DNA of 64,000 nucleotides, from contig CAJNDS010002783.1 of assembly GCA_905221605.1 (NCBI GenBank), forward strand, positions 48,501 through 112,500, read 5' to 3'. The position numbers and the translations under genes are program-made. Source of the DNA: Symbiodinium natans. Its lineage: Eukaryota > Sar > Dinophyceae > Suessiales > Symbiodiniaceae. The notes beneath the pieces are model-generated. The model was not told where the DNA came from. It saw only the letters and a list, made by a program, of their open reading frames with translations, and ran no database searches. Shown here one piece after another: positions 21,085 through 33,800 of this stretch (its first letter is position 1; each line of letters starts with the position of its first letter).

Positions 21085-24000
21085 CTTGGGAGGTCAAACG
21101 AAGTTTGGTTCGTCCAAGCTTATGACCCCAATGATGGCACCTGCAAGTCCTTCGCCACCGGCTGGGAGGACAGCACTTCAGGGTTCAGAGGGAGTTAGGG
21201 TTTAGGGTTTAGGGGTTTGGGGTTTAGGGTTTGGCGTTTATAGGGTTTAGGGTTCAGGGTTTTAGGGTTTAGGGTTTAGGGTTTAGGGTTTAGGGTTTAG
21301 GATCTAGGGTGTAATGGTTTAGGGTTTCGGGTTTATAGGGTTTAGGGCCTGAGGGGGGTTTAGGGTTTGGGGTTTGGGACTTTCTGGAGGGCTTCCGAAA
21401 GTTTAGAGTTTGGGGTACCGTCTTTAGCGGATTCCTAGAGTAAGGATGATAGCATTTGCGGGTATGTTAGGGGTAGTCCTGTTTTGGGAAATGCCCATGT
21501 GAACTGCAGGACGGTTTGGGATTCTGGTTTTTTGGGGGTCAGAGCTTTGCCAGGTTAGAGCCACCAGTGTTGAGGTCTTCAGGGTTTAGGGTTATGAGCA
21601 TGCGCGAGTTCTCAGCACTTCAGACTCCAGGTGTGCCCCCCCCCCCCGCCCCATGTCCATTGCGGTCGTTGCACTGTAGGGGCCAGAATGTGCCGTCTTT
21701 TTGCGGTGTTTTCAAGGATGTAGCTCACTCCTACGGAGACCACGCGCGTTTCGGCCGCCTGGACGTTACCAAGAAGGAGCTGAAGGCATGCGCGAAATTG
21801 GTGGTGTTGAGATGTGTCTGACAGATGGTTTAGGGTTTAGGGTTTAGGGTTTAGGCTTTTCGATAAGCCGCTGGAGGGAGTTGTTACACCGAGTCCTGAA
21901 ACCGGCCCAGCAAGCTCAAAGCATGAACTTCGCATGTGCCCAGCCAGTGGGTAGCTACTGAGAACCCACACCGAAGAGTTGCCACAGCGCCCACAAGAGC
22001 AGTGCAGCCTCACAGCCCAACCCTGTGACATTCCCCGCAACTCCCACCCGAGCCATCATGGTCGAAGCCACCATCATGGCTCCTGTCGCCTTGGGGCGCG
22101 GCCGTGATGCCTTCCGCGTGGCGGAGCTTCTGGAGGTTGGAACGCTTTTGAGCAGGGTCTCGGGTTTGCCCCCTCTCTCTGTGTCTCCCCATCTCTGCTG
22201 TGCCTGCTCGGGTTCCGTGGGTCCGAAAACTTTCAGAAGTATCCCCAAGCTGCTTCAGCTGTGCCGAGGACATGCCAGCGTGTGCAGCGCCGCCCGAAGT
22301 TGAGGCAGAATGCCCGTTAACCGGAGAGAAACAGCTCGGAGAGCTGTTAGGTGGTTCGGGCTTGCCTAGCGCTGCTTCCAGGCAATCTTGCTGTCGATGG
22401 GGTACCCCGAGATCCGATCCTGCACCAAGCACAAGGCCCTGTGTGGTCACGGGGAATCCATCTGGGTACTAACCGTCGTCATCTATGGGTTGAAAGTTGA
22501 AAACCTACGGCTGTCACGAAGCAATTAAGTTTGTCAGTGGTCATTTGCAGAAGCGCGACTAGCCCAACGGCGAAATGCTAGAGGTAGTAGCTTGTTCATT
22601 GTTCTCCTGCTGAGGGGTGGTTGCGTCGCGGTTGAGAAGCTTTTTTGATTCACAAGGTCTTGCACCTGCCAGGTGAGTTTCCATGCGACATACTTCTTGG
22701 ACTTTGCTGGCCCGCTTCCTTCGGGCGCAGAGGTGGATACCCGTTGTGGCTTTTCGCAGCACCGACTGTAGCTCCTTCCTCCCGTGACTGTAGCAGATTG
22801 TAATCAGCTGAAGACATTGGGTGGGCGCAGCTGGCAGGGACGCGCTGTTCTTCAGCTGATCGGTTCGGAGCTGGGCGACAAAGGGTGCCCGGCTCAGAAA
22901 CTGTCCGACGACATGGGGCAAGGCATCGGCAATTCTCAACGCTTCGCGCACTTGCCGCGACACCCCAACAAAGGGTTTAGGGCTTAGGGTTTAGGGTTTA
23001 GGGTTTAGGGTTTAGGGTTTAGGGTTTAGGGCTTAGAGGTGCAAGTTTCAGGAGAATGAAGCTTACCTGGCAATTCGAGGTCCATTTAGAGATTTTCCCT
23101 GACAATGAAGGAAATGAAGGCCTTCGAGTTAGAGCCAAACCTCTGGAGCCGGAGGAGCCAAGTGGAATCTGGAATCTTGAGATGCTGCGAAGCAGGGCTT
23201 CCAGCTGGGGTTCGTACCCAAAGCTGCAATAAAACTTCGCAGCCGAAGGAGAGGGTGAGGATTCTCAGCAGCAGCAAATGCAAGGCAGACGTGGCAGAAA
23301 GCCGGTCTTGCGGAGACCCTCCCAGCTTTAAGGGAAAAATGAGTCGCTGGATTAGCTCCCGGGCACGCCGGACTCGAGCGGCTCTGCTGACTGGTTCTTA
23401 GTAGGGAATGAGGGAAGTAGGGCCCTAGATATTCCCTTAAAGGGTATAGATTTTGGGCCCTCCTTCCCTCATTCCCGACTTGGAACCAGGGGCTAAACCC
23501 TAAACCCTAAGCCCTAAACCCTAAACCCTAAACCCTAGGCTCTTCCACTTGCAAAAGCCCATCAGCGCGGAGTCCATATCGCGCGCGACCGCCTTGGCCC
23601 AGGCGTCGCTGAGCAATCGCATTTAGGGTTTAGGGTTTAGGGTTTAGGGTTTAGGGTTTAGGGTTTCAACCCCAGACAAAGAGAAAGACAGGGCCAAGAA
23701 GTGCAATATGGTCACTTCTCTACATTATGGTCCCTTGTTTAGGGGGGACCATGGTTTAGAGAACTGACCATACGCAGCCGTCAACTTTGTCTCTGCTTCT
23801 TGCGGTAGGAAGCCGGCATTCGTGCGCCGCATGTCCTGGCCAGTGGAAAGGTCCCTTGGGAATGCGTTGTCGGGTGCAGGCTTTGACTCTTCGATTTGCT
23901 TGGCGGGCCTACATGCAAAGTACCTTGACATTTGGGCTTTCCGAAACGGGTAGGGGGTGTTGCCCCTTATCTGCCCTCAAAAGACGATAAGTCCCCATGA

Positions 24001-25736
24001 TAGGAATGCCCCAAAAGGGCACCATTTTGGGAAGCCCCCGCCATGTCCGCATGACGTGTTAGGTGGAGTCCTGGGGACCGCTGTCCGACGTGCCTTTCCT
24101 CGTGTACGAGTTTGTGAACACAGCGACGGTGGAGGATGGAGCTTTTGCTTCCAGGATGTGTTCGCCTAAAGTCTGGAGGTGTGGCCGGAAGACAGTGAAA
24201 GAACTCTGAAGCGCTAAGCGCATGGGCCTAGCATCCTACTCCACCCCACAAGCCTGGCAGAGCTTTTGTTCAAGGCCTGTTGTCTTCCAACCCTCTCGTA
24301 AGCTTCCTCAAGAGGCTACGGCCGTGGCTGAGTGATGAGCCAACCTAAACCCTAAAGCCCTAAAGCCCTAAAGCCCTAAAGCCTAAAGCCTAAACCCTAA
24401 ACCCTAAACCCTAAACCCTAAACCCTAAACCCTAAACCATGAGTCTGGCGTAGGACCATCGAGTTGCCCCGAGGGAGGCGGGATTGCTGCTGCAGCAGAC
24501 GCTCTGCTTTGAGGTTCATGATGGTTCAGGGGTGATTTTAAACCGATTATACAGGGTGGGGCCCCCTTACTATACTAACTGTAGTTAAGGGACTTATAAC
24601 CTAACTTAGGGTCCTTATAACCCAATTTAGGGCCCTTATAACTCTACTTATAACTAGGGGGCCCCACCCTGTACGTTTACTTATAACCTGCTCAGTGAAC
24701 TTAGGGGGCGTAGAAGTGCAGTTCTAATTGGGGTTAAGAGTACCCTGAACTTTGATGTGGGGATGTTTGGGGGATCCTGTGGCATGAGGGGCATCCTGGG
24801 GAAAAGAGCTTCGGATAGCTTCACCCTCCCCGAGCTTTTCTGTAGCGGCCTTTGCCCTCGCCGAACGCGGGGGACGCTGTGCAGGATTTGCGGGTGGCCA
24901 TACTCGATGGGATCTCAGCCATTCTTCAGTTGCTGCTACAGTTGCTGCAGCAGTTGCTGCAGCAGATGCTGCTGTTTAGGGTTTAGGGTTTAGGGTTTAG
25001 GGTTTAGGGTTTAGGGTTTAGGGTTTAGGGTTTAGGGTTTAGGGTTTAGGGTTTAGGGTTTAGGGTCACTGAGGACGTGCGGGAGAAGCTGGGATCGCTC
25101 AACCTGTCGGGCATCGACACGGAGCCTCTGCCCCGTTTCGAGGAGCTCTACAGCTTTGCATCTGCCCCCGCCCTGACTGGTTCTTAGTAGGGAATATGCT
25201 CCCTTAAAGGGTATATATATATATATATAAGGGTATGTAAAAAAAAATATATATATATATATGTAATATGTATATATAGGGCCCTAAATCCCTCCCTACT
25301 AAGAACCAGGGCGTTGAGCCACAGGATTGCTATGCTTTCACGGCCTACCTGCAGCAACTCGCCGAGCAAATGCAGGTGGAATGGCACTGCCTAGTGATAC
25401 TTGTCAGGTTCATGGGTACTTACAAGTAGGGTTGTAAGTGCACTATACAAGGTTAGAACTATACTATAGCTACCCTACTTCTACCCCCGCCCTTTTTCAG
25501 GTTGTAGCTGTAGTTGCCCTCCTTCTGCTCCCATTTATAAGTTCCCGTACCCTAAACCCTAAACCCAAACCCTTAACCCTTAACCCTGAAACCCTAAACC
25601 TAAAACCCTAAACCCTATGAACCTCCAAGTACTGGATGCCATGAGGGACCCTCGGCTCTGCCAGGCACGGGAACTGGCTGAGGGCCTGGTAAAGATGGAC
25701 CAGGCCCTGCGCGATGCAGGCGCGCCCAGCACATAA
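21085..25736 (+). CDS. Exon series with a thioredoxin-like start and a clear terminal exon; gene limits uncertain
   Basis: About 21085-21180 reads EVWFVQAYDPNDGTCKSFAT, and 21713-21800 reads DVAHSYGDHARFGRLDVTKK. In order these resemble the beta-strand, the loop and the second strand of a thioredoxin-like domain (V-W-V-FY-P...C, then G-ldv), with only one Cys at the active-site position. Further + exons: 22088-22165 (GRDAFRVAELLEVGTLL), 23108-23220 (RVRAKPLEPEEPSGIWNLEM), 23553-23622 (KPISAESISRATALAQAS), 24066-24160 (DVPFLVYEFVNTATVEDGAF), 25067-25165 (EDVREKLGSLNLSGIDTEPL), 25317-25386 (DCYAFTAYLQQLAEQMQVEW) and 25613-25736 (LQVLDAMRDPRLCQARELAE..., stop TAA 25734-25736). Two genes may be merged here. 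No family is assigned beyond the thioredoxin-like fold. Confidence 0.45.
23391..23489. mobile_element. Introner-like element, family B
   Basis: Starts CTGGTTCTTAGTAGGGAATG and ends CATTCCCGACTTGGAACCAG, around CCCTTAAAGGGTATAGATTT. Lies between exon-like islands. Confidence 0.7.
23709..23770. mobile_element. Short inverted-repeat element, family D
   Basis: Starts TGGTCACTTCTCTACATTAT and ends CATGGTTTAGAGAACTGACC. The two ends are largely complementary. A longer relative is at 50971-51077. Confidence 0.55.
24550..24673. mobile_element. Inverted-repeat element with perfect 17-bp ends, family E
   Basis: TACAGGGTGGGGCCCCC at 24550-24566 is exactly complementary to GGGGGCCCCACCCTGTA at 24657-24673. 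The interior has four diverged CTTATAACC / TTAGGG(T/C)CCTTATAA units. Confidence 0.7.
25177..25309. mobile_element. Introner-like element, family B, expanded by an AT microsatellite
   Basis: Ends CTGGTTCTTAGTAGGGAAT and CCCTCCCTACTAAGAACCAG. The centre carries CCCTTAAAGGGTATAT followed by (AT)n. It lies between the exons reading EDVREKLGSL and DCYAFTAYLQ. Confidence 0.7.
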
Positions 25737-26096
25737 ACCCTAAACCCTAAACCCGAAACCCCAAACCCAAAGCCCGAAACCCTAAAGCTGCCACAAGAGC
25801 TTTCCCATCTGCCCTTCAAGGCATCGAGCCAATACCGCCCACGCTCATCCACCAGGCCAAGCTCAGCTCTAGCAGCTGAGAGTGGTTGTCAACAATATAT
25901 ATATATATATATACATGTATATATATATATATCATATGTAAATAAGATAATTGCAGAAATACATAATAAATAAATAAATATATATAAATAAATATATATA
26001 TATATACATATATATGTACATACACACATATATGTATATGTGTGTGTATGTGTGTATTAAGTATTCATTGTACATACATATGTATGTATGTATGTC

Positions 26097-26272
26097 TGTA
26101 TATATATATATATATGTGCAGGTATGTATGTATGTATGCATGTATGTATGCATGTATGTATGTATGCATGCATGCATGCATGTATGTATGTATGTATGCA
26201 TGTATTCAAGTATGCATGTATGTATGCATGCATGTTTGTATGTATGCATGCATGTATGTATGCATGTATGTG
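26097..26272. repeat. (TGTA/TGCA)n tetranucleotide array
   Basis: TATG and CATG tetramers over about 175 bp, directly joined to a TTTAGGG array at 26273. The open frames here (Met/Cys/Tyr/Val only) are repeat artefacts. Confidence 0.95.
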
Positions 26273-26342
26273 GGTTTAGGGTTTAGGTTTAGGGTTTAGG
26301 GTTTAGGGTTTAGGGTTTAGGGTTTAGGGTTTAGGGTTTAGG

Positions 26343-26800
26343 GTTTATGACTGGAGGCTTCCAAAAATGAGCAGATTGAATTTCCCTCCGCGGATTGCAT
26401 TTCTGGATCCAAGATCCCAGATTGTCAGCGTGCCTCGCGGAGAGAATCTTGGATCCCACTGTGACTGTGGGATACAAGATTCCCTCGGCACGACCCCCTG
26501 ACAATCTTGGGTCTTGGATCTTGGCTCCAGGGCCGGACTGAGATTCAATCCACGGATTGAACTTCAATCTTGGTTCACGCCTGTATGTCTGAACTTTTCC
26601 CATGCATCTTGAATAATGGATGTTGGATCCGGCTTGACTAAAGGAATGAATCAAACTGTATCAAATCACCCCCCCCCCCCCCCCGCTTGACAAAAACTGA
26701 ACCCCCCCCCCCTCCCCCCGGCTTGATTCAAAAACTGAATCGAATGAATCAAGCTTGCCCCGCCCCCCATCCCCCACCCCCCCCCCCCCCGAACCAACTG
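26343..26800. repeat. Imperfect palindrome followed by poly-C blocks
   Basis: GGATCCAAGATCCCAGATTG, GTGCCTCGC and AGAATCTTGGATCCCACTG are mirrored after the centre near 26461 by CAGTG...TACAAGATTCCC, GGCACGAC and CTGACAATCTTGGGTCTTGG. Then 26666-26795 has several C runs separated by repeats of TTGA(T/C)AAAAACTGAA. Nothing coding is visible. Confidence 0.6.
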
Positions 26801-26819
26801 CGATGAAATGCTTCCTTAC

Positions 26820-27930
26820 GGTGGGTGGGCCTGAATGTTTAAGGAAGCTCTTTAGGAAAAGTATAAATCAAAGTATCTAATGGATAGGGAATGGGCTTAC
26901 CCTTTGGGGCAGCTCTTATGGAGAATCCTTTATTTCTGTAGTGTTGAGAGAAGATCGATGTTGTAGAAAGTCTGGTTGCGGCCCCAGGGTTTTAGGGTTT
27001 AGGGTTTAGGGTTGAGAAGTTAGTAGCAAAAAATGATGTTCAGGAATATGGTTTAGGTTCGAGGAACAAAGGCTTAGGGCTGAGGATTTGTTGAGCCTAG
27101 ACGGAAAGCGTTTCGAAATTGCTGCTTGAGGAACCTGCTTCAATGCTATCTTTCATGTTTAGCGAAGTCTCTTAGGTGGCTAGGGAAAGTGTAAGGTTTT
27201 GGGATAGGGTGTCGGAAAAACCTTCAACGAATGAGTTTTTCAGGAATATGGCTTAGGCCTAAACAGTAAGGACAATAATTGTTTCAAAATACTATTCGTC
27301 GAAAGTATGGGAAGAGGGTCTGGGCTTTTGCGAAATATCTTTAGGGAATAGGGTCTGCTCTTCAGCGAAGTGCCACTAGTGGCGAGGGAGAACGTGAGGT
27401 TTGACACTTGGTTTCATCTTTAACCTTCAACAAAGAGGGTTTACAGGAATGGGGCTTGGGCCTAAACATGAAGGGTACACCCCGCAGGCACCTGAAGCAT
27501 GACTATTCCTAAACAAGATTCATTGAAAGTATGGGGGAATTGGGTCTGGGCTTTAGCTAACAGGATCTGGGCTCTTAGCGACATGCTTAAGTCGCGAGGG
27601 AACACATAAGGTTTTAGACAGGGTTTTCCCGTAAACCTTCAACAAAAAGAGCTTACATGAATAGGGCTTGGGCCCAAACGGTGCACCCCGCAGGCACCTG
27701 AAGCATGACTGTTCCTAAACAATGTTCGTTGAAAGTATGGGAATAGGGTATGTGCGTGAATGGCGAGGGAAAGTGGAAGATTTCTGGAACAGGGTGTCAG
27801 CCTAAACCATCAACGAATAATAATAGGATTTAGTGAAATTTCTCTAGTGGCGAGGGAAGATGTAAGGCATTAAGCGTACACCCCGCAGGCACCCGAAGCA
27901 TTTCCATTCCTAAACATGACTCGTTTGCGA
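26820..27930. repeat. Diverged tandem repeats, unit about 200 bp
   Basis: The phrase CACCCCGCAGGCACCTGAAG, followed by CATGAC(T)..TTCCTAAACA, recurs at about 27479, 27684 and 27877. GAAAGTATGGG(G)AA and AGGGTCTGGGCTTT recur between them. The motif TTCCTAAAC also marks the unit at 58643-61050. No gene seen in this 1.1 kb. Confidence 0.65.
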
Positions 27931-28455
27931 AGAGGGTCTGGGTTGTGGTGGGTCTTTCAAGCTTCATCAGTGTTTGGGCGACCTTCCACGCCGTTGGCAG
28001 CTTGGGTGCAGATAGTTCTCCTTTCCCTTTTGCCAGAGCGGTGTAATCGCTACGAAAAAATGTTTGATGGGGTTTCAGTTTCAGCCAAGGGGCCTGCTTG
28101 TCAGCGACTGGGACAACTTTGCGTACAGACGGTTTATCTTGGCATTTAGATTTGCCTTTTTGGAGATGTCAGTAATGCCTTCTTCGATAGTGGAATTTTA
28201 ATTTTTTCCAGCAGAGGGGAACTCAAGTAAGACTAGTCTGTACCAGGGTAGTATGTATGCGATATTCTTAATATACTCTTGTATACCAAAGTAGATTACG
28301 GTGCGTTTGAAGGGGGGGTAGCATATATATATATATATATACATATACACACGCACAGACTTACAGATATGTGTGTATATAAACACACATATATATATAT
28401 GTACATATGTATACTAGTTATGATAAGTATCATGTATTATAAGACAGCCTGACAG

Positions 28456-30191
28456 GATCTGAATGATGGGAACGTCCTCTGCTCCCCTGATAGCAGCGGG
28501 CGCTGGAAGTTCGATGCCCTCATCGACTGGGAAGGTGCTGTGGTAGGCCAGGCCTCCACATGGGGGTTTCCGAAAACACGGGTTTAGGGTTTAGGGTTTA
28601 GGGTTTAGGGTTTAGGGTTTAGGGTTTAGGGTGTAGGCACCCCCAAGATAGACCCCCAAATAGTAGGATTCCCTTGTAATATGGACCCAAATAAGGTACC
28701 CCCCCCCCCCCCTAATTTCGGAAACCACCAACTCCTGCTGTTTGGAGCCCTAAGCCCTAAGCCCTAAGCCCTAAACCCTAAACCCTAAACCCTAATTTCG
28801 GAAACCGCTTTTGGGCGACACAAGAAGATCCGTGTCCAGAGGTGATGCACGCGTGGCGTACGAGCACGGAGAACCCTGGAATTCCCTGGGCAAGCTGGCG
28901 AGAGCTGCCTGGATTTGCATATGTGGGTGGGCGGTCAAAGTTATGATCCTTTTGGGGTACCCTTAAATGTTGGTTGCCGTATTATTGATAGGGATCCCAA
29001 AAAAGGGACCAGAATTTTGACAACCACCCATGTGACCCTTGGATCCCCACTCTTCCCACTTGTGGGAGCCTCGCCCAGGTTGTGAAGATCCGGTGGCTGA
29101 TGGCAGCCTGGTCGGGCATGCTCCTCAGCAACTCTGAGGAAGCTTTGCAGTGGCAAAGCGGAAAAACCCTAAACCCTAAACTCTAAACCCTAAACCCTAA
29201 ACCCTAAACCCTAAACCCTAAACCCTAAACCCTCAACCCTAAATCCTAAACCCTAAAGTCCCCTGGTGCGGCCCACGGGTGCTTGGGCCCATAGCTACCA
29301 AAGCTGCGCACCCCCAGGCGCACTCCCGGGTGCCCAGCTGCCTCGCTGCTGTGCAGAGGACTCTCCATGTCATGCTCGGAGGGTTTAGGGTTTAGGGTTT
29401 AGGGTTTAGGGTTTAGGGTTTAGGGTTTAGGGTTTAGGGGGCTCGCTGTTCTCTTCGTAGTAGAGTAAGAAACCTTTAACCTTTTTACGGTACTCTAGTC
29501 CCTGTATGATCCCAAAAGTTGACCTTTGGTTTTGCCAGGATACTGGACAACTAAGTTTTTCTGTGGGTTCTGCTGAGCATTCCTTTTCGGTGCTATTTCG
29601 CTTTCGATAGGCCCATGCAAAGGCCGGGTATCCATTTGCGCGACTTAATGGCCACTGGGTCTTGTGACTGTCGGCGCTGAGCTGTCAGATATCATTGGTA
29701 TCAGGTTTTCGAGCAGGAGGTGCGCGTTCCGGTTGCAGGCCTCAGATACTGCAACATACAATGAGTATATGGCTGTGCGTATTCATATACAAGACAAACG
29801 GCCACTGCGTCCCAAGACTCAGCCCTCCCTAAACCCTAAACCCTAAACCCTAAACCCTAAACCCTAAACCCTAAACCCCAAACCCTAAACCCTAAACCCC
29901 AAACCCCAAACCCCAAACCCCAAACCCCCAAACCCCAAACCCCAAACCCCAAACCCCAACCCCCAAACCCCAAACCCCAAACCCCAAACCCCAAACCCCA
30001 AACCCCAAACCCCAAACCCCAAACCCTAAACCCTAAACCCTAAACCCTAAACCCTACACCCTAAACCCTATCCTAAAGCGACGCAGTCCAGCGCGCTCCA
30101 GGAGTTGGTGGAGGACTACGATGCCCTGACTGCCAGCCTGGTCCGCAGCGGCTGGCTGCCCTTCGCGCAGCCGTTGCCCCCCTTGGGCTGA
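28456..30191 (+). CDS. C-terminal part of an APH/choline-kinase-fold phosphotransferase
   Basis: The exon 28456-28546 reads DLNDGNVLCSPDSSGRW...FDALIDWEGAVVG. This is the catalytic-loop pattern D(L/H)xxxN followed by the metal-binding IDW of aminoglycoside-phosphotransferase-fold kinases. A GC-AG intron (28547-28841) is fixed by the in-frame junction VVG|DARVAYEHGEPWNSLGK. The next exons are about 29082-29158 (VVKIRWLMAAWSGMLLSNSE) and 30079-30191 (SALQELVEDYDALTASLVRS, stop TGA 30189-30191). That tail suits the helical end of this fold. The N-terminal lobe is not found. Upstream (26800-28450) is repeats and AT-rich DNA. Substrate unknown. Confidence 0.65.
28563..28806. mobile_element. Introner-like element, family A, interrupted by two telomere arrays
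   Basis: Left end GGGTTTCCGAAAACACG is followed by a TTTAGGG array (28579-28635). The element resumes with GACCCCCAAATAGTAGGATT and reaches the right end CCTAATTTCGGAAACC at 28711-28726. A CCCTAAA array (28747-28790) follows, then the same 16-bp right end again at 28791-28806. All of it lies inside the GC-AG intron 28547-28841 of the kinase gene. Confidence 0.7.
28921..29034. mobile_element. Introner-like element, family C (GTGGGTGG...CCACCCAT ends)
   Basis: Starts ATGTGGGTGGGCGGTCAAAG and ends AATTTTGACAACCACCCATG followed by TG. The inner motifs CTTTTGGGGTACCCT and GGGATCCCAAAAAAGGGACC are also inverted. Same family as 35484-35656. Confidence 0.65.
29826..30075. repeat. Heptamer array with a homogenised CCCCAAA block
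   Basis: Begins and ends as CCCTAAA, but from about 29890 to 30025 nearly every unit is CCCCAAA (TTTGGGG on the other strand). The block is too regular for independent point mutations, so it points to local amplification of one variant. Confidence 0.9.
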
Positions 30192-30887
30192 TGCCAAAAT
30201 CGTGGCCTTCGCGGACCTTCTATGTACATAGCGCAGCTCGCTCGTCTCACCTGCGCAGCACACTCGGTTGCTGCGGCGGGAAACGGAGATGGTTGCTGGT
30301 GGGTGCGATGCTTGCAGAGAGCTTGAAGGAACCCTTCTGGTGCATGAGAGCGGTAGAGCTTGATTCTGCAGTCCCTTCTGCCCTTCAAGCCGGTGCTACT
30401 GCCAGTGGCGGACCACTCAGCTCTTTTCACAGCCCCCCTGTAGTTGTTGAGGGTTGGGCCTTAAACAGATGTCAGAGTGTAGACTCCTCAAAAGCATGTT
30501 GAAGCCCTGCGCACTCTTTGGCAAAGGTCTTCAGATATGCTCGTGGCATGTCTGTGGAGCACTGGATGTATTCAGACAGATATGGTCGGGATGAGGCCGA
30601 ACGAGTTGATGAACCTGGTGGTGTGCAGTGTTGTTCAATATTGTTAACATGATTTTGAATATACGTGTTCATGCAGATGTTAATAGGATTCTTCTTATAA
30701 ATGTTCATATGGTTGTGAATATCAACATTGATATGAGTGTTCATACAAACATGTGCATGACTGTTTGTCGTGAGTATCATTGCTGGTATGATGCTTAAGA
30801 TTGCCGCTGCTGGCAGGATGGTGCGGGTGGTGGCAAAGGCCTCACTAACTTCATGGACAGCACGTTCCCAGAGGCCAGGCTCACATG

Positions 30888-33800
30888 CAAGCTGCACCTT
30901 GCGTTCGACTTTTCAAGCACCACGACCGGCTTTGCCAGTTCCAGCGCCATGAATCGGCGGCAGATCTGAAGCAGTGGTTTGCCTCAGATGCGCCGAGCCC
31001 TTGGCAGCTTGAGACGGCAAAGCCTCAAAACCCCCAACCCAATCTTTCCCCAGCCATTGATTCTCACATTAAGAATCTCATTACATCCTTATGTTGCTTA
31101 TATTAGTATATTCTGATTATTATGATTACATTAGTATACTACTTAGTGCTGTACTAGATTACAACAAGATGCAGCTTGAAGGCCTCGGATCCTGGTGGTC
31201 GGCCCCTCATCCAGCAGCCGGGCCGCCAAGGCCGTGGACTTCATGCCGGCGCCCAGCTAAGTGGGCTTTGCCAGAGGTGTTACGATGCGATTTCGTTTGT
31301 TGTGATGTTATATCAGTCATATTGGTATTATATTTATAATGCTAACATGAAATTGTATATTCTTATGTTCTTCTGTGTACAAGAAATGGTATATTCTTAT
31401 CTTCTTCTGTGTTTATATTGTTGCTGTCTTTGTATGTTTATTGTACTGTACACTGTTGTCTTGCCTTATTGATATAATGGTGTGTTTTTATATTTGATAT
31501 CCTTTACAAGTATATTTCTACACTATGACATGATTGCATACTTGTAAGTTGTATGATTACAATGTGTGTTTTTATATTCTTATAGTCTTACACTCTTATG
31601 GCATTAGACTAATATTGTTATATTCCCATTCTCTCCCTAATAATTTACCAGTATATCAGTATATAAATATAATAACTATATTCTTATATTCTTATTTTCT
31701 TATATTCTTATTTTCTTATATTCTTACACTATAACATTGTTATGTTGTTAAACCATTATGCTATGGCAAGTGTTGACATTGCAGGCTTGAGGATGTCTTG
31801 GTCCGATTCTGAACCCTAAACCCTAAACCCCAAACCCCAAACCCTGAACCCTAAACGTTAAACCCTAAACCCTAAACCGCAAGACGAGGTGCTGCGGTTG
31901 GCGCACGTCTGGGAGGAGTTCTTTAGCTTCGCATCCGCCGATGCCAAACTCGTTGCCGAGGCAAGGCCTCGCTGCCACACCGCCTCAAAATTTAGGGTTT
32001 AGGGTTTAGGGTTTAGGGTTTAGGGTTTAGGCTCACGCACAAACGTATTCGGTAGATCCAGAGTAGCTCCGAAGCCCAAGCGCTATCATGTGGGACGTTC
32101 CCCCTAAAACTAGCAGTCCTAAACAGGGAAGATCGTACCCACTACTATCATCCTTACTAAGGGCTATCAGTAGAAGGGGGGAAGATCCCAACCCTGAACC
32201 CGAAACCCTGACCCCTAAACCCTAAACCCTAAACCCTAAACCCTAAACCCTAAACCCTAAACCCTAAACCCTAAACCCCAAACCCTTGAAGTTCTCTGAA
32301 ACCCGAAGCCGGCGCAGCCAAGCCAGACCCTGGGCTCCGAGTACGCGCTTGAGCGGGGCTCGGGTCCCAGGACCGCAGCCAAGAATACTGCAATTTAGGG
32401 TTTAGGGTTTAGGGTTTAGGGTTTAGGGTTTTAGGGTTTCAGGGTTTCGGGTGCAAAGGAGGGCAGTTCCCGCATTTTGTGCCATTGCGGCTCATGGAGT
32501 GGAGGGTCGGCTTCGATTCACGATGTCTCGGTGTTTCGAGCCGCTTCGGCTCGTGGGAAACTGGGAGCTTTGTGGCGTCTCGAGGTCAGACGTGGGCCTT
32601 GTTGCTGCGGAGTGGAGGCACGTTGCAGCCCCCAAAGCCAGGGGAGGCTTATTGAGAAGACTTGCTGGCTATGCAACGCCTGTTGCGTCGCCTTGGATGC
32701 CCTGTTCCTCTGCTTCTGGTAGTGCCTGAGGCGACGTCAGCAGGACCCAGGTCCGAAATGTGAGGGACATGGCGCCCCTCATCCAGGATCCCAGCACAGG
32801 GAATCTGCACCAAGTAAATGGGGAGTATGCGATCCTTATGATCGAAACTTGTGATGGGGCCAGTGACCCCCATGTCTCTCGGATAGCGCTTGTTCCTGTG
32901 TCCCGCAGCTTGAAGGCAGCATGGGGAGACCCTTAGGGTTTAGGTTTAGGGTTTAGGGTTTAGGGTTTAGGGTTTAGGGTTTAGGGTTTAGGGTTTAGGG
33001 TTTAGGGTTTAGGGTTTAGCTCACCAAGGTTGCGTGTCTCTTTGTCATATGTGTCTCTTTATCATATGTTTACAATCATCTTATCAATATCGTATCCCAT
33101 TGTTCGACTGGTAGATTTGATTATCTTAGTCTTTCTCTCGCATCGTACTTGCTACCGGTACGTTCTTCATTCTGAAGACCCCTGGCTTCTGCACGCCCCA
33201 ATTGAACTTGCGAGAGTAAGCAACACAGCTTCAAGCGTATTACGGGAACATAATCATACACCGGTTCAAAATGTTTTCGCCACAGAAAGTTCTAAGACTA
33301 TAAAGTTTCAACAGTTTATACTGCTTTTCCCCAACCAAATGTCGAAGCGCGGAGAGGACTTTATCTCCGAGCACATCCCGCGACAAGCGCCGATTGGGAC
33401 AGAGCGCTCGGGTTCCCAAGTTCTGCCAGTGGTCTGCAGCACGCGAGCCCTCGGTAAGGAGAAGGGGCTTTCTGTTTGGGGTTCAGGGTTTAGGGTTTAG
33501 GGAAGGAGAACGAGAGAGAAATAGGCTTTTTGCAGTGGTAGTGCTGTGATATTGGCAGTGGCGGTGTCGATATCTGTGGTGTCCTTGGACCTCCCGCGTC
33601 GTTCTTGTCAGAAGATCTGCGGAGCCTGAAGGCTTGATAAATCGACGCTTTAAGGCACGGTGACTTGCTCACTGAAGGGTGCTGACGCGCTATGAAGGAG
33701 CTAGCTCAGTGCGCAAAACAGGGGCGTTAAGGCAGGCTGGTCAGCGCAACATCAAGTTGCCTCGATACAGTCCTTGGGGGGTCCCTCTAGGCCCTTAGTG

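Noticed and set aside
26820-27930. CRISPR-like spaced repeats
   Set aside because: Spacing of about 200 bp, repeat copies diverged, no cas genes, and a clearly eukaryotic context.
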